Assembly: GCA_002495525.1 (NCBI GenBank) | Contig: DAFS01000033.1 | Span: 6,592-70,591 of the forward strand | Length of the DNA: 64,000 nt | DNA from: Euryarchaeota archaeon UBA89 | GTDB taxonomy: Archaea; Thermoplasmatota; Poseidoniia; Poseidoniales; Thalassarchaeaceae | Direction of reading: 5' to 3' | Shown here: piece by piece, positions 46,138 through 56,836 of the stretch | Position numbering within the stretch: position 1 is the first letter of the stretch | Layout: each line of letters starts with the position of its first letter | Translations under genes and position numbers: made by a program | Notes under the pieces: generated by a model | Told to the model about the DNA's origin: nothing | Database searches by the model: none | Seen by the model: only the letters and a program-made list of their open reading frames with translations

Positions 46138-47238
46138 ATGGTCTTTGAACTTCGTGGGGGTTGGGGAGTGAAAGTGAACGAGACAATAGAGGCTATGCGA
46201 GACCAGTGGAAGTCGATGACTAGTATGGCTGGAATGTTTTTGACAACCATCTTTTTAGGTATTACAATTCAACCTGTATGGGATATTCCTGAAGCCAGAG
46301 CTTTCGGAGAGGAGGGCACTACACAAAGTGGATATATTTTACTAGAATTGGGATTGATAGGCGTTTTCACTTTCATAATAATCTGGCTTGCAAGGAAAAA
46401 TATGGATATGTTAATTAAAGGATTTATCATGTTCTCACTTTATTTTTCTTTGTACTATGTAGTTGCCCCATATATTGCATTAATCATGGAAATAACCTTG
46501 GGAACTCAAGAAAATGTAATTGCAATAGCACTTTTATTGAATTTATTATTAATGGTGACTTTATGGAAATTTCCTGAATGGTACATTGTGAATCTAGTAG
46601 GAATTTTGGTAGGATCAGGTGTAATAACAATGATCGGGATAAGTTTCGTACCTACTCTGATTATCATATTCATGATTTGTGCTGCAATATATGATCATTG
46701 GGCAGTAAATGGGAGTAAACATATGCTGGAACTAGCAGATACAATGATAGATTTGAAATTACCAATATTATTAGTAGCGCCAAAAGAAAAGGGATACTCT
46801 TTCTTAGATGAACAGGAAGGAGTAATGGAGGAGAAAATAAAGAGACCTTCGCAAAAAGATTGGGATAACCCTGATATTGGACATATTAAAGTCGAAAAAA
46901 AGGGTAGAGACGCTTTATTCATGGGTCTAGGTGACGTGATTTTTCCAGGCATGTTAGTTATTTCAACTATCACATTCTTACCTGAAACAGGGGCAGTCAT
47001 AGGTTCTTTACCTCTAACATCATTCTTTGGATGGATTCATCTAGACCCGTTAGCGGTTGGATTGGGTACTTTATCGGGGGGATTGATTGGTTACTTTGGA
47101 TTGATGACACAGGTAGCAAAAGGAAAACCACAAGCAGGGTTACCTTTGCTTAATGGAGGAGCAATATTAGGTTATTTTATTACAGGATTAATTGTATATG
47201 GTCCATCTGATTTAATTCAACAAATTAGCCTCTTCTGA
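46138..47238 (+). CDS. Presenilin-type intramembrane aspartyl protease (A22)
   Basis: A 366-residue polytopic membrane protein with about nine hydrophobic helices. The catalytic Asp of helix 6 is in YDHWAV (Asp about 186) and of helix 7 in MGLGDVIFPG (Asp about 266), the presenilin/signal-peptide-peptidase hallmarks (YD and GxGD). The C-terminal PAL-type motif appears as GLPLLNGG near residues 333-340, degenerate. A hydrophilic loop (about 205-255) separates the two Asp helices as in presenilins. Start could be ATG 46138 or an internal GTG near 46174. It would cleave membrane-spanning peptides. It sits between folC (divergent) and serS (same strand). Confidence 0.9.
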   Translation: MVFELRGGWGVKVNETIEAMRDQWKSMTSMAGMFLTTIFLGITIQPVWDIPEARAFGEEGTTQSGYILLELGLIGVFTFIIIWLARKNMDMLIKGFIMFSLYFSLYYVVAPYIALIMEITLGTQENVIAIALLLNLLLMVTLWKFPEWYIVNLVGILVGSGVITMIGISFVPTLIIIFMICAAIYDHWAVNGSKHMLELADTMIDLKLPILLVAPKEKGYSFLDEQEGVMEEKIKRPSQKDWDNPDIGHIKVEKKGRDALFMGLGDVIFPGMLVISTITFLPETGAVIGSLPLTSFFGWIHLDPLAVGLGTLSGGLIGYFGLMTQVAKGKPQAGLPLLNGGAILGYFITGLIVYGPSDLIQQISLF

Positions 47239-47292
47239 ACCTAAAAGCCCGATTCATTGAAAGAAGATTGGGCACTCCTAGAGTTGATAGTT

Positions 47293-48573
47293 ATGCTAGA
47301 TATGAGTATGTTTCGTGAAAAATCAGAGATTTTACGAAAAGATCATGATAAAAGAAAAATTCCTCATGACAACATTGACCAGGTGATTAGACTCGATAAT
47401 GAATGGAAACAAGCTAGATTTGATGTTGATCAACTTAGAAAATCGAGAAATGAGGCGGCAAGAAGCATAGCAGCTGCAAAAAAATCTGGAGATTCGGATG
47501 CTGTAAACAAAATAATGAATGAAGTATCAAGTATCGGAAATAGAATTGAAGAATTATCAAAAATGGCGGATGATTTTCTACAGAATAGAGACTCAATAAG
47601 GATGAGAGTACCAAATATCCTTCATGAAAGTGTTCCTGAAGGAGAAGATGATCAAAAGAATACGTTACACAGTTTACATGGAGAAAAAATTAACTTAGAA
47701 TTCGATGCAAAAAATCATAATGAAATTATTGAAAAGAATGGCTGGGTGGACTTGGCGAGAGCAGCAAAGATAACTGGAAGTAGATTCTATTTCATGCAGG
47801 GAGATTTGGCAAGATTAGAAATGGCTCTACAAAGTTATACTACAAACTTCCTAATTAAGAAAAATTATACTCTTGTTCAACCGCCTTTAATGATGAATAA
47901 AGAAGCTTATGAAGGAGTTACAGATCTTGGAGATTTCGAAACTGTAATGTATGGAATCGAACCCGATAAATTCTATCTCATAGCTACAAGTGAACACCCA
48001 CTAACTGCTATGAGAATGGACGAAATAATCGAACCTTCTGAACTCCCAATAAAGCTTGTTGGAGTCTCACAATGTTTCCGTAGAGAAGTTGGAGCACATG
48101 GACTTTCAGACAGAGGAATATGGAGAGTACATCAGTTTACTAAAATAGAACAAATAATAATTTGTAACCCCGAAGACTCGTGGTCACATCATGAAGATTT
48201 ATTGAATAATGCAACTGAATTATGGGATAGTCTGGGTTTACACTATCGTGTAGTGAATATTTGTACAGGAGATATGGGGACAGTAGCCTCAAAGAAATAT
48301 GACCTTGAAGCATGGCTTCCAGGTGTTGGAGAATACAAAGAAGTAGTTTCTTGTTCAAATTGTACAGACTATCAAGCAAATCGACTTCGTATGAGATACA
48401 GAACATCGGAAGGAAACTCTGCCGTACATACATTAAATTCTACTGCTGTTGCCACTACTAGGGCGTTGGTAGCAATTCTAGAACAATATCAAACAGAAAA
48501 TGGCTTAATTATGATACCAGAAGTTCTGAGACCATATATGAATAATCAGGAATTCTTAACTCCCTTGAACTGA
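47293..48573 (+). CDS. serS: Seryl-tRNA synthetase
   Basis: A class II synthetase of about 426 residues. The N-terminal coiled-coil arm (about 25-105, ARFDVDQLRKSRNEAAR) binds tRNA-Ser; the core has FETVMYGIEPDKFYLIATSEHP (in parts, LIATSEHPL), motif 2 FRREVGAHGLSDRGIWRVHQF and the motif 3 region HTLNSTAVATTRALVA. It charges tRNA-Ser, also used for Sec. This is the common (not methanogen-type) SerRS. ATG 47293 (MLDMSMFR) is chosen over an upstream TTG at 47257. Convergent with the DUF4126 gene, whose stop it overlaps by 18 bases. Confidence 0.95.
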   Translation: MLDMSMFREKSEILRKDHDKRKIPHDNIDQVIRLDNEWKQARFDVDQLRKSRNEAARSIAAAKKSGDSDAVNKIMNEVSSIGNRIEELSKMADDFLQNRDSIRMRVPNILHESVPEGEDDQKNTLHSLHGEKINLEFDAKNHNEIIEKNGWVDLARAAKITGSRFYFMQGDLARLEMALQSYTTNFLIKKNYTLVQPPLMMNKEAYEGVTDLGDFETVMYGIEPDKFYLIATSEHPLTAMRMDEIIEPSELPIKLVGVSQCFRREVGAHGLSDRGIWRVHQFTKIEQIIICNPEDSWSHHEDLLNNATELWDSLGLHYRVVNICTGDMGTVASKKYDLEAWLPGVGEYKEVVSCSNCTDYQANRLRMRYRTSEGNSAVHTLNSTAVATTRALVAILEQYQTENGLIMIPEVLRPYMNNQEFLTPLN

Positions 48574-49149
48574 TTTGTTTTCTGTAATCTTAATTGATTG
48601 ACGTATCAATAAAGCAACTAATATAACCGCAAAAATTGCAGCAATTAGGGGTGCTATTAATGCTGCAATTGTAAGAATAATACTCGCTATGTTCTCACCC
48701 GAAGCAACAAATGAGTTACCAAAACCCAGAGTTAGAGTAGATGATAAGCCACGAATCGCGACTGTAGTAACTTGAATAATTCCTGCCGAACCACCGCCAG
48801 CAATAATTGCAAAAGACCACTGAATTATCGGATCACTACCTACCAAAGCCATTGAAGTCATGCTAACTCCTGAAACTACGGCCGCTGGAGTAGCGATAGT
48901 ATCCAGTAAATTATCCAACCAAGGGACATAATATGCTCCAAATTCTGCTAAGCATGCAATTCCAAGAACTATAACTGCTGCATTACTATCAAATGCGGCA
49001 AACTCAGTTCCAGATAAATCAAAATTAACAAAAGTATCAGTCCTAACTGCTAATGATAAAATAAATGGTGGCAAGAAAACTCTGAAACCTGAGGCAGATG
49101 CAAGGCTGAGGCCCATCAAAGCGGCAAGTATTGTCGTCTCTATTCCCAT
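48556..49149 (-). CDS. DUF4126 membrane protein
   Basis: A 197-residue integral membrane protein of the DUF4126 family: ASASGFRVFLPPFILSLA near the start, VPWLDNLLDTIATPAAVVSG and GSAGIIQVTTVAIRG are typical. About six hydrophobic segments. Function of the family is not established. ATG 49149. It follows the leucine-catabolic cluster on the same strand after a 75-base gap and overlaps the 3' end of serS. Confidence 0.88.
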   Translation of the reverse strand: MGIETTILAALMGLSLASASGFRVFLPPFILSLAVRTDTFVNFDLSGTEFAAFDSNAAVIVLGIACLAEFGAYYVPWLDNLLDTIATPAAVVSGVSMTSMALVGSDPIIQWSFAIIAGGGSAGIIQVTTVAIRGLSSTLTLGFGNSFVASGENIASIILTIAALIAPLIAAIFAVILVALLIRQSIKITENKSVQGS

Positions 49150-49224
49150 GATAATCCCATGACATTAGGTGTAATTAATCCACTCCCTGCATGATTAATT
49201 GAAAAAAGATGGGGTAATACTATT

Positions 49225-49725
49225 CTAATCACCAATTTCAACTAAATTTGCACCCATATCGACTCTATCTCCTTTCTGAAAGTAGACTGAAGTAACTTCA
49301 CCGGCTCTTGGTGCTTGAATTCTATGCTCCATCTTCATGGCTTCCATTACCAATAACGTCTGCCCTTCTCTTACTCTCTGACCCTTCTTCACCATTACAT
49401 CAAGAATTGTTCCAGGCATTGGTGCACTCAGACTACCCTCTGATATTGACGAGTCTTGACTTCCAGGTTCATACATATTAATTACATAAATACGGCCTTG
49501 GAAATGTATCCACCATTCATCATCACATCGAGAAACATGAGCAAAACTTCTTACTCCATCCAACTCTACAATAATTCTACCAGATTGTTGATCTTTACTT
49601 AATGAGATTTCGTCAAAGTTAATTTCTTCATCTTCAAAAATTAATTTTGAAAGAAATAGTGTCTCCTCTTTTTCAGAGAAATTTACTTTGTATCTAGAAC
49701 CAGAATTACCTACACTCCATTCCAT
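49225..49725 (-). CDS. Biotin carrier and BT-domain half of methylcrotonyl-CoA carboxylase alpha subunit
   Basis: A 166-residue protein. Its C-terminal ~70 residues form a biotinyl domain with the biotin-accepting Lys131 in VMEAMKMEH. The preceding ~90 residues (RIIVELDGVRSFAHVSR, WWIHFQGRIYVIN) match the BT linker domain that in MCC/PCC alpha subunits sits between biotin carboxylase and carrier. So this is the C-terminal part of an MccA encoded as a separate gene; ATG 49725 is 8 bases after the biotin-carboxylase stop, with GGTGAT between. The reading frames differ, so a single frameshift is an alternative to a true split. Confidence 0.9.
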   Translation of the reverse strand: MEWSVGNSGSRYKVNFSEKEETLFLSKLIFEDEEINFDEISLSKDQQSGRIIVELDGVRSFAHVSRCDDEWWIHFQGRIYVINMYEPGSQDSSISEGSLSAPMPGTILDVMVKKGQRVREGQTLLVMEAMKMEHRIQAPRAGEVTSVYFQKGDRVDMGANLVEIGD

Positions 49726-49733
49726 AATATCAC

Positions 49734-51299
49734 CTAAGGGTAAGACCTCGTCAACGTTTTGAATGGATCACCAGAATGTCCACTATACTCATCTAAGATT
49801 TCTGAAGTTGAAGATAATTGATTACGATCTAAACCAAAACGACTTGCTCCTGCAGCAATTGATACTAATATTGAATCACTAATTCCTGGTTGTTCAAACT
49901 CTTCTAAAGATATATTGTCGAGATAATCAGTTGTTACAAGACCATTGGAAAATACTTCACTCTTGGATACCTCTCGTAAGAATCCAACATTAGTAGTCAC
50001 ACCTAAAACAACAAATTCAGATAATGCATTATCCAGTTTTCTCAATGCTGCTTCTCGAGTTGGTGCATGGACAATTAATTTGGCTAGCATTGGGTCGAAG
50101 TCAATAGTAATCTCATCTCCCTCTCTAAATCCTGAGTCCATTCTAACCCCCGGTGTTGAAGGTGGCCTCCACATTGAAAGTGTACCAATAGCAGGAAGAA
50201 AACCTTTAGTTACATCTTCAGCATAAATTCTAGCTTCAATTGAGTGCCCTGTAATTCCTACGTCATCTTGAGAAATATTCAATGGAATACCTGCGGCAAT
50301 TTCAAATTGCTTCTGAACTAAATCAATTCCTGTAATTAGTTCGGTAACTGGATGTTCAACTTGAAGACGAGTATTCATTTCAAGGAAGAAAAATTCACCT
50401 CTCGAGGTGAGAAGAAATTCAACTGTTCCTGCTCCTTCATAATTTACAGATTCAGCAGCTCTTATTGCAGCTTGGCCCATATTCTTACGAATCTCAGGTG
50501 TAACCGCTGGCGATGGGGCTTCTTCGATTACTTTCTGATGTCTTCTTTGTAGAGAGCAGTCTCTTTCATTCAAATGAATTGAATTACCATATTGGTCACA
50601 AAGTACTTGAATTTCTACATGCCTAGAGCCAGTTAGTAGCCTTTCAACGTAAACTGTACCATCTCCGAAAGCTGCTGAAGCTTCTCTTGCTGCTGCTTCA
50701 TATTCGGTTCTGAGCATCTTAGGTTCGTACACCGCTCTCATTCCCTTACCACCACCACCTGCACTGGCCTTTACCAATAATGGATATCCTACTCTAGCAG
50801 CAGATGTTGCTAAAACACCAAGAGGATTTGAACCTGATTCGATTGCTAATTCTTCACCAGGAATAATTGGAACGCCGGATTCTATCATTCGTCTTCGAGC
50901 AGAAATTTTGTCACCCATGGTTTCTATTGCTTCTGATGAAGGACCTATCCAAATTAATCCGGAATCCTTCACTAATTTAGCAAAATTCGCCCTTTCAGAT
51001 AAGAAGCCATAACCCGGATGTATGGCTTGAGCCCCGGATTCTTTTGCAGCAGAGATTATTAATTCCATATTCAGATATGTTTCAGAGAGATTTTTACCAG
51101 GTAAATGAACTGATTCGTTGGCTACTTCTACATGTAATGAATTCTTATCAGGATCAGAATAAATAGCAATTCCTTTGAGACCTGATTCCCTAGCTGCTTT
51201 CAGTATTCTAACCGCAATTTCACCTCGATTAGCTACCAAAACTGAGCTAAATGGTTTTGGAGCATTTATCATCCAGTCAGGAAACATTTCTAACACCAT
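49734..51299 (-). CDS. mccA: Biotin carboxylase subunit of methylcrotonyl-CoA carboxylase
   Basis: A 521-residue ATP-grasp biotin carboxylase that carboxylates biotin with bicarbonate and ATP. N-terminal VLVANRGEIAVRI, GYGFLSERANFA, the Gly-rich VKASAGGGGKGMR, and FLEMNTRLQVEHPVTE are present. After the ATP-grasp and C-terminal BC domain (ending about 455) a further ~60-residue tail precedes the stop, where normal MccA proteins continue into BT and biotin domains. Those are in the next gene. ATG 51299 lies one base after the hydratase stop. Neighbours MccB and hydratase identify the substrate as 3-methylcrotonyl-CoA. Confidence 0.93.
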   Translation of the reverse strand: MVLEMFPDWMINAPKPFSSVLVANRGEIAVRILKAARESGLKGIAIYSDPDKNSLHVEVANESVHLPGKNLSETYLNMELIISAAKESGAQAIHPGYGFLSERANFAKLVKDSGLIWIGPSSEAIETMGDKISARRRMIESGVPIIPGEELAIESGSNPLGVLATSAARVGYPLLVKASAGGGGKGMRAVYEPKMLRTEYEAAAREASAAFGDGTVYVERLLTGSRHVEIQVLCDQYGNSIHLNERDCSLQRRHQKVIEEAPSPAVTPEIRKNMGQAAIRAAESVNYEGAGTVEFLLTSRGEFFFLEMNTRLQVEHPVTELITGIDLVQKQFEIAAGIPLNISQDDVGITGHSIEARIYAEDVTKGFLPAIGTLSMWRPPSTPGVRMDSGFREGDEITIDFDPMLAKLIVHAPTREAALRKLDNALSEFVVLGVTTNVGFLREVSKSEVFSNGLVTTDYLDNISLEEFEQPGISDSILVSIAAGASRFGLDRNQLSSTSEILDEYSGHSGDPFKTLTRSYP

Positions 51300-51300
51300 T

Positions 51301-52170
51301 TTATTCAGATGACCAATTTGGTTTACGACGCTCTAAGAAAGAAGATAGCCCTTCTTGACCTTCTTCTGAACCACGCATTTGACTAGTTTTATCCAAAGTC
51401 CAATTACGAAGATCTTCATCACTTCCATCCCATCTATCGAAAACTAGAGTTAAATTCTTGGCTTCCGTAACTGCCATGGGACCAGTGGTAAGAACTTCTT
51501 GAGCAATGATCTTTGACCTCTCACCAAAATAACTAGATGATTCCACAACAAAATCAATTAATCCTATTCTCATAGCCTCGCTGGAATCTATTTTACTAGC
51601 CATCATTGATAATCTACGAAAGTTAGAGCTACCTATTTTACGATAAACATAGGGTCCAATTACTGCTGGTAATATACCTAATTTCGCCTCAGAAAGAGCA
51701 ATTCTTGTTCCGGGTTCAGCAATCACATAATCAAAGCAAGAGACTAGCCCCGCACCTCCGCCCAGTGCTACACCTTGTATACAACCAATAGTGAAACATG
51801 GATGAGCCCAAAGTCCGTGAAACAAATTATCTAGTCTTTCGGAATCTACACGATTCTCTTCAACAGAGCGCGCTCCTGCATCTCTCATCATATTGATATC
51901 TGCGCCTGCACAGAAGTGCTTACCTTCACCAGTGAAAATAATAACTCTGAGATATTTCTCACCCTCTGAATCTTCCAGAGAAGAATTTCTTGAAACACTT
52001 CGATCGGATGTCCACTTAATTATAGAAATTAACTCACTAATTAATTCAGTATTAAGAGCATTATATACATCACTTCTGTCTAGATTAATTCTAGCAATAT
52101 TTCCATTTATTGTAAGTTCACATAGTTTGTTTTTTGGAAGTAAATCACTCATTTTCATTTTAGTCACCAT
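51301..52170 (-). CDS. Enoyl-CoA hydratase family protein (probable methylglutaconyl-CoA hydratase)
   Basis: A 289-residue crotonase-fold enzyme. The CoA-binding/oxyanion segments HFCAGADINMMRDAG and CIQGVALGGGAGLVSCFD are present, with ALSEAKLGILPAVIGPYV carrying the catalytic Glu. Placed between mccB and mccA, it most likely hydrates 3-methylglutaconyl-CoA to HMG-CoA in leucine breakdown. ATG 52170 overlaps the mccB stop as TAATG, so translation is coupled. Other crotonase reactions cannot be excluded from sequence alone. Confidence 0.9.
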   Translation of the reverse strand: MVTKMKMSDLLPKNKLCELTINGNIARINLDRSDVYNALNTELISELISIIKWTSDRSVSRNSSLEDSEGEKYLRVIIFTGEGKHFCAGADINMMRDAGARSVEENRVDSERLDNLFHGLWAHPCFTIGCIQGVALGGGAGLVSCFDYVIAEPGTRIALSEAKLGILPAVIGPYVYRKIGSSNFRRLSMMASKIDSSEAMRIGLIDFVVESSSYFGERSKIIAQEVLTTGPMAVTEAKNLTLVFDRWDGSDEDLRNWTLDKTSQMRGSEEGQEGLSSFLERRKPNWSSE

Positions 52171-53804
52171 TACATCCTGAATACGCCATAATTTTGATCA
52201 GGCATGGGGGCATTAAGACTGGCTGAGATACATAATCCTAGAATATCTCTAGTATCACGTGGATCTATTATTCCATCATCCCACAATCTAGCTGTAGAAT
52301 AGTAAGGAGAACCTTCAGTTTCATATTTTTCTAAAATTGGTCTCCTTAGATTTTCCAGTTCATAATCACTCATTTGTGGAAGATTCTCCCTAGACATTTG
52401 ATCTTGTTTTACTGTAGCCAAAACATCTGCAGCCTGTGGACCACCCATTACAGAAATTCGAGAGTTAGGCCACATGAAAACAAATCTAGGGTCATATGCT
52501 CTTCCACACATACCATAATTTCCTGCTCCATGAGAACCCCCAATAATAACTGTAAATTTTGGTACAGGGACGCAAGACACTGCAGTAACTAACTTAGCGC
52601 CGTCCTTGGCAATGCCTCCCGATTCTGCATCTCTACCAACCATAAATCCAGTTATGTTCTGTAAAAATACCAAAGGTATCCCACGTTGCCCGCATAACTC
52701 TACGAAGTGAGCACCTTTCAAAGAAGATTCAGAGAATAAAATCCCATTATTCGCGACTATTCCAACTGGATAACCATGTATTCTAGCGAAACCACAAACC
52801 AGTGTATTACCGTATCTCTGTTTGAATTCATGGAAACGGCTACCGTCCACAATTCGAGATATTACTTCTCTCACATCATATGGCGTTCGATTATCATCGG
52901 GAATTATCCCCATTAATTCCTCAACATCATATTTAGGTTCTTCAACAACTTCAACATCTAATCTTTGTTTTGGTTTCACATTGAGGTTTTCAATAACATT
53001 ACGGACCATTCTAAGTGCTTCAGGTTCATCTTCAGCATAGTGATCTGCAACGCCAGACTCACGTGTGTGTAAATCTGCACCACCGAGATCTTCTGCGGTC
53101 ACTTCTTCACCTGTTGCGGACTTAACTAATGGAGGACCTGCTAGAAATATCGTACCATTACCTTTGACGATTATCGATTCATCAGACATTGCTGGGATAT
53201 AGGCTCCACCTGCAGTACAACTACCCAATACAGCTGCAACTTGGGAAACTCCCTTACTCGAAAGAATCGCCTGGTTCCTAAATATTCTTCCAAAATGTCC
53301 TTTATCCGGAAAAACTTCATCTTGCATAGGTAAAAAAGCACCGCCACTATCTACAAGATAAATACAAGTTAGATTATTCTCGTCAGCAATTTCTTGGGCC
53401 CTAATATGCTTTTTAACAGTCATAGGATAATATGAACCACCCTTGACAGTTGCATCATTTGCTACAAATAAACACTCTTTCCCATGAACAACTCCTATTC
53501 CAGTTATTATTCCAGCCGAATGTGCTCGAGAATCATAAAGTCCATTGGCGGCTAAAGATGATAATTCAAGAAAAGGGGTTCCCGGATCACAAATTTCGTT
53601 TATCCTTTCTCTAGCAAGTAATTTTCCTCGACTGCGATGACGGTCGACATATTTTTCACCTCCACCTTCTTTAACAACGTTGATTTTTTGTTTTAATTCA
53701 TCAACAAGTTGGATATTGAAATCCCTTCGACGATTGAAATCTTCACTATTCCGGTCGATACGAGTTGGTAGCCTATCCATATCTCTCAACTCTCCAGAAG
53801 GCAT
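52170..53804 (-). CDS. mccB: Methylcrotonyl-CoA carboxylase beta (carboxyltransferase) subunit
   Basis: A 544-residue carboxyltransferase. The segments [20 protein letters not shown] (residue run limited), [27 protein letters not shown] [31 protein letters not shown] and the ending [14 protein letters not shown] follow the MccB (not PccB) subfamily closely. It transfers CO2 from biotin to 3-methylcrotonyl-CoA. Start: ATG 53804 gives a normal N-terminus; an in-frame TTG at 53852 overlaps the DUF63 stop and is possible. It begins the leucine cluster, followed by the hydratase and the split MccA. Confidence 0.95.
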   Translation of the reverse strand: MPSGELRDMDRLPTRIDRNSEDFNRRRDFNIQLVDELKQKINVVKEGGGEKYVDRHRSRGKLLARERINEICDPGTPFLELSSLAANGLYDSRAHSAGIITGIGVVHGKECLFVANDATVKGGSYYPMTVKKHIRAQEIADENNLTCIYLVDSGGAFLPMQDEVFPDKGHFGRIFRNQAILSSKGVSQVAAVLGSCTAGGAYIPAMSDESIIVKGNGTIFLAGPPLVKSATGEEVTAEDLGGADLHTRESGVADHYAEDEPEALRMVRNVIENLNVKPKQRLDVEVVEEPKYDVEELMGIIPDDNRTPYDVREVISRIVDGSRFHEFKQRYGNTLVCGFARIHGYPVGIVANNGILFSESSLKGAHFVELCGQRGIPLVFLQNITGFMVGRDAESGGIAKDGAKLVTAVSCVPVPKFTVIIGGSHGAGNYGMCGRAYDPRFVFMWPNSRISVMGGPQAADVLATVKQDQMSRENLPQMSDYELENLRRPILEKYETEGSPYYSTARLWDDGIIDPRDTRDILGLCISASLNAPMPDQNYGVFRM

Positions 53805-53848
53805 TCGAACTTTCAATTGAATGGGTAGGAAATCATGATTTGGCCTAA

Positions 53849-55147
<1,299 letters not shown>

Positions 55148-55176
55148 TTAGGTATAACGCATTTGGGATTAGAAAA

Positions 55177-55908
55177 TTATTCTTCTTCATAAACTATCTT
55201 TTCATCATCTGCTAATTCCATCATTTCTGTTATTTCCTCTTGATCTAAAGTATTAATCTGAGAATTTGTAAACTTCCTTTCTCTTCGACGGCGCGCATCA
55301 GCTAGACTAGGAACTAACGCTTCAAATGTTGAAGTATCTTCAACAACTTTCTCTTCGTATGTTTCAAGACTGTAAGAGCGAATCCTTTGTCTCTTCCTAT
55401 CTTGCTCCAAGCCGAAAAGTACTGTTCCATGTTCAGAACCTTGTAGAATACCTTCTATTGCAGGAGTTGCTAATGCCAAGGATTCTTGATCACCAATTAC
55501 CAAAACTGTTGAGCCATAAATTGCCATTTCTGTACCAGTTAATTCTTCAATTAAACTTCTAATACGTCCATTAGTGCCAATTAATCTACTCCTCATTCTT
55601 CTAGTTTGATTTGGTTGTCTACCTACCCACTCTCTAATGTCATACATCCTCAAAAAGACATCATCTTCCAAAAGTTGGATTGCTCTTTTAGGGGCAAGAC
55701 CTCTTCCAATAGCGAATATAACGTCAGGAAGTTTCATTTTTATTACTGGATCAGAACCTTCATCTGGCCAAACAACACTAACATCACCTGAATTTGATTC
55801 AATATGCAATGATGCTTTACATGCTTCCTCTATCATCTTCCTTGTGGAACCACGTTTACCAATAAGCACAGCAATACGATTTTTAGGAATCCGTGCTAAA
55901 TGCTCCAT
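55177..55908 (-). CDS. KH-domain RNA-binding protein (archaeal Dim2/Pno1-like)
   Basis: A 243-residue protein with two KH domains. KH1: RIAVLIGKRGSTRKMIEE (about 11-28); KH2: RSRLIGTNGRIRSLIEELTG (about 106-125, in parts). Between them IGRGLAPKRAIQLL is the Dim2/Pno1 motif. The extra C-terminal ~60 residues are charged and acidic. It probably binds the 3' end of pre-16S rRNA for small-subunit assembly. It follows rio1 and aIF-1A on the same strand, the usual archaeal order. ATG 55908. Confidence 0.93.
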   Translation of the reverse strand: MEHLARIPKNRIAVLIGKRGSTRKMIEEACKASLHIESNSGDVSVVWPDEGSDPVIKMKLPDVIFAIGRGLAPKRAIQLLEDDVFLRMYDIREWVGRQPNQTRRMRSRLIGTNGRIRSLIEELTGTEMAIYGSTVLVIGDQESLALATPAIEGILQGSEHGTVLFGLEQDRKRQRIRSYSLETYEEKVVEDTSTFEALVPSLADARRRRERKFTNSQINTLDQEEITEMMELADDEKIVYEEE

Positions 55909-55947
55909 ATGTTCAGGGGAGTGGTCATTCTGTTTTAACTTCCTGTT

Positions 55948-56832
55948 TTAACTTCCATCAGAGAGAGGAGGTAATGTTGGAACAGGGTCTTCTAATACTC
56001 GAAGTAAACTTTCACCAATATCTGCATTATATCCTTGACGGTTAATCCACTGGACTAATCTAGTCACATCTCTAACAAGAAATTCTTCTGAGTGTGGATG
56101 TTGCTTAGTGACACTTTGTCCAACATCAATCACCCATGGTTCACCATCTTTCCATAAAATGTTATATTCTGAAAAATCAGCATGTACAAGTTCGGCCGTT
56201 TGCCAATTAATTGCAACGAATTCTAGTAAATCTTCGAATACCTCATACGGCTCATCAATAATTACATCTTTTAATCGAGGACTAACGCCTTCACCCTCAC
56301 CTAAATATTCCATAATAAGAACGTTTTTCAAATTAGATAGGGGCTTAGGGACTCTTAAGCCATACTTCCTCATTCTTTTTAAATTTCTAAATTCTTTTCT
56401 TACCCAGATATTCACTAACTCTCTGTGTCTACGCGAAAGACCTCCAAATCTTGGGTCTCCATCGATATATTTCGCTAAACCTTTGAAAACAGCATTTGTT
56501 GTATGAAATATTTTCACAGCCACAGGTCCGTGATTAGAAGTTCCATGGAAAACATGGGCTTCCTTACCTCTTGCAATAGGGTAGTCAAGTGTTTCAATTT
56601 CTCCTTTCTGCATTAACTTGTGTAATGACATTAATGTAGATTTATCAAAAACTGCATCGAAAACTCTTCTATCTACCCAGTCATAAGTCCCTTTCCCTAA
56701 GACTCCCTGGAGACCATCCTCAATCTCAGAAAACATTTTTTCAAATCTAGGTTCAGATAACCATTCATGTTTTTTCTCACCTCGCATTAAGGAGTCGAGG
56801 TCGGGTAAATCCCAATCCTCCGAATCCGACAT
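55948..56832 (-). CDS. rio1: RIO1-type serine/threonine protein kinase
   Basis: A 294-residue atypical kinase with a role in small ribosomal subunit maturation. The ATP-binding segment is REGKEAHVF-like ARGKEAHVFHG, VAVKIFHT has the Lys, the catalytic loop is LVHADFSEYNIL, and the metal-binding motif is VIDVGQSV. RIO1-specific RRHRELVNIWVRKEFRNL is present in parts. ATG 56832 is chosen, with GGGTGA upstream overlapping the end of aIF-1A. The operon aIF-1A-rio1-KH is a conserved archaeal translation cluster. Confidence 0.95.
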   Translation of the reverse strand: MSDSEDWDLPDLDSLMRGEKKHEWLSEPRFEKMFSEIEDGLQGVLGKGTYDWVDRRVFDAVFDKSTLMSLHKLMQKGEIETLDYPIARGKEAHVFHGTSNHGPVAVKIFHTTNAVFKGLAKYIDGDPRFGGLSRRHRELVNIWVRKEFRNLKRMRKYGLRVPKPLSNLKNVLIMEYLGEGEGVSPRLKDVIIDEPYEVFEDLLEFVAINWQTAELVHADFSEYNILWKDGEPWVIDVGQSVTKQHPHSEEFLVRDVTRLVQWINRQGYNADIGESLLRVLEDPVPTLPPLSDGS

Positions 56833-56836
56833 AATT

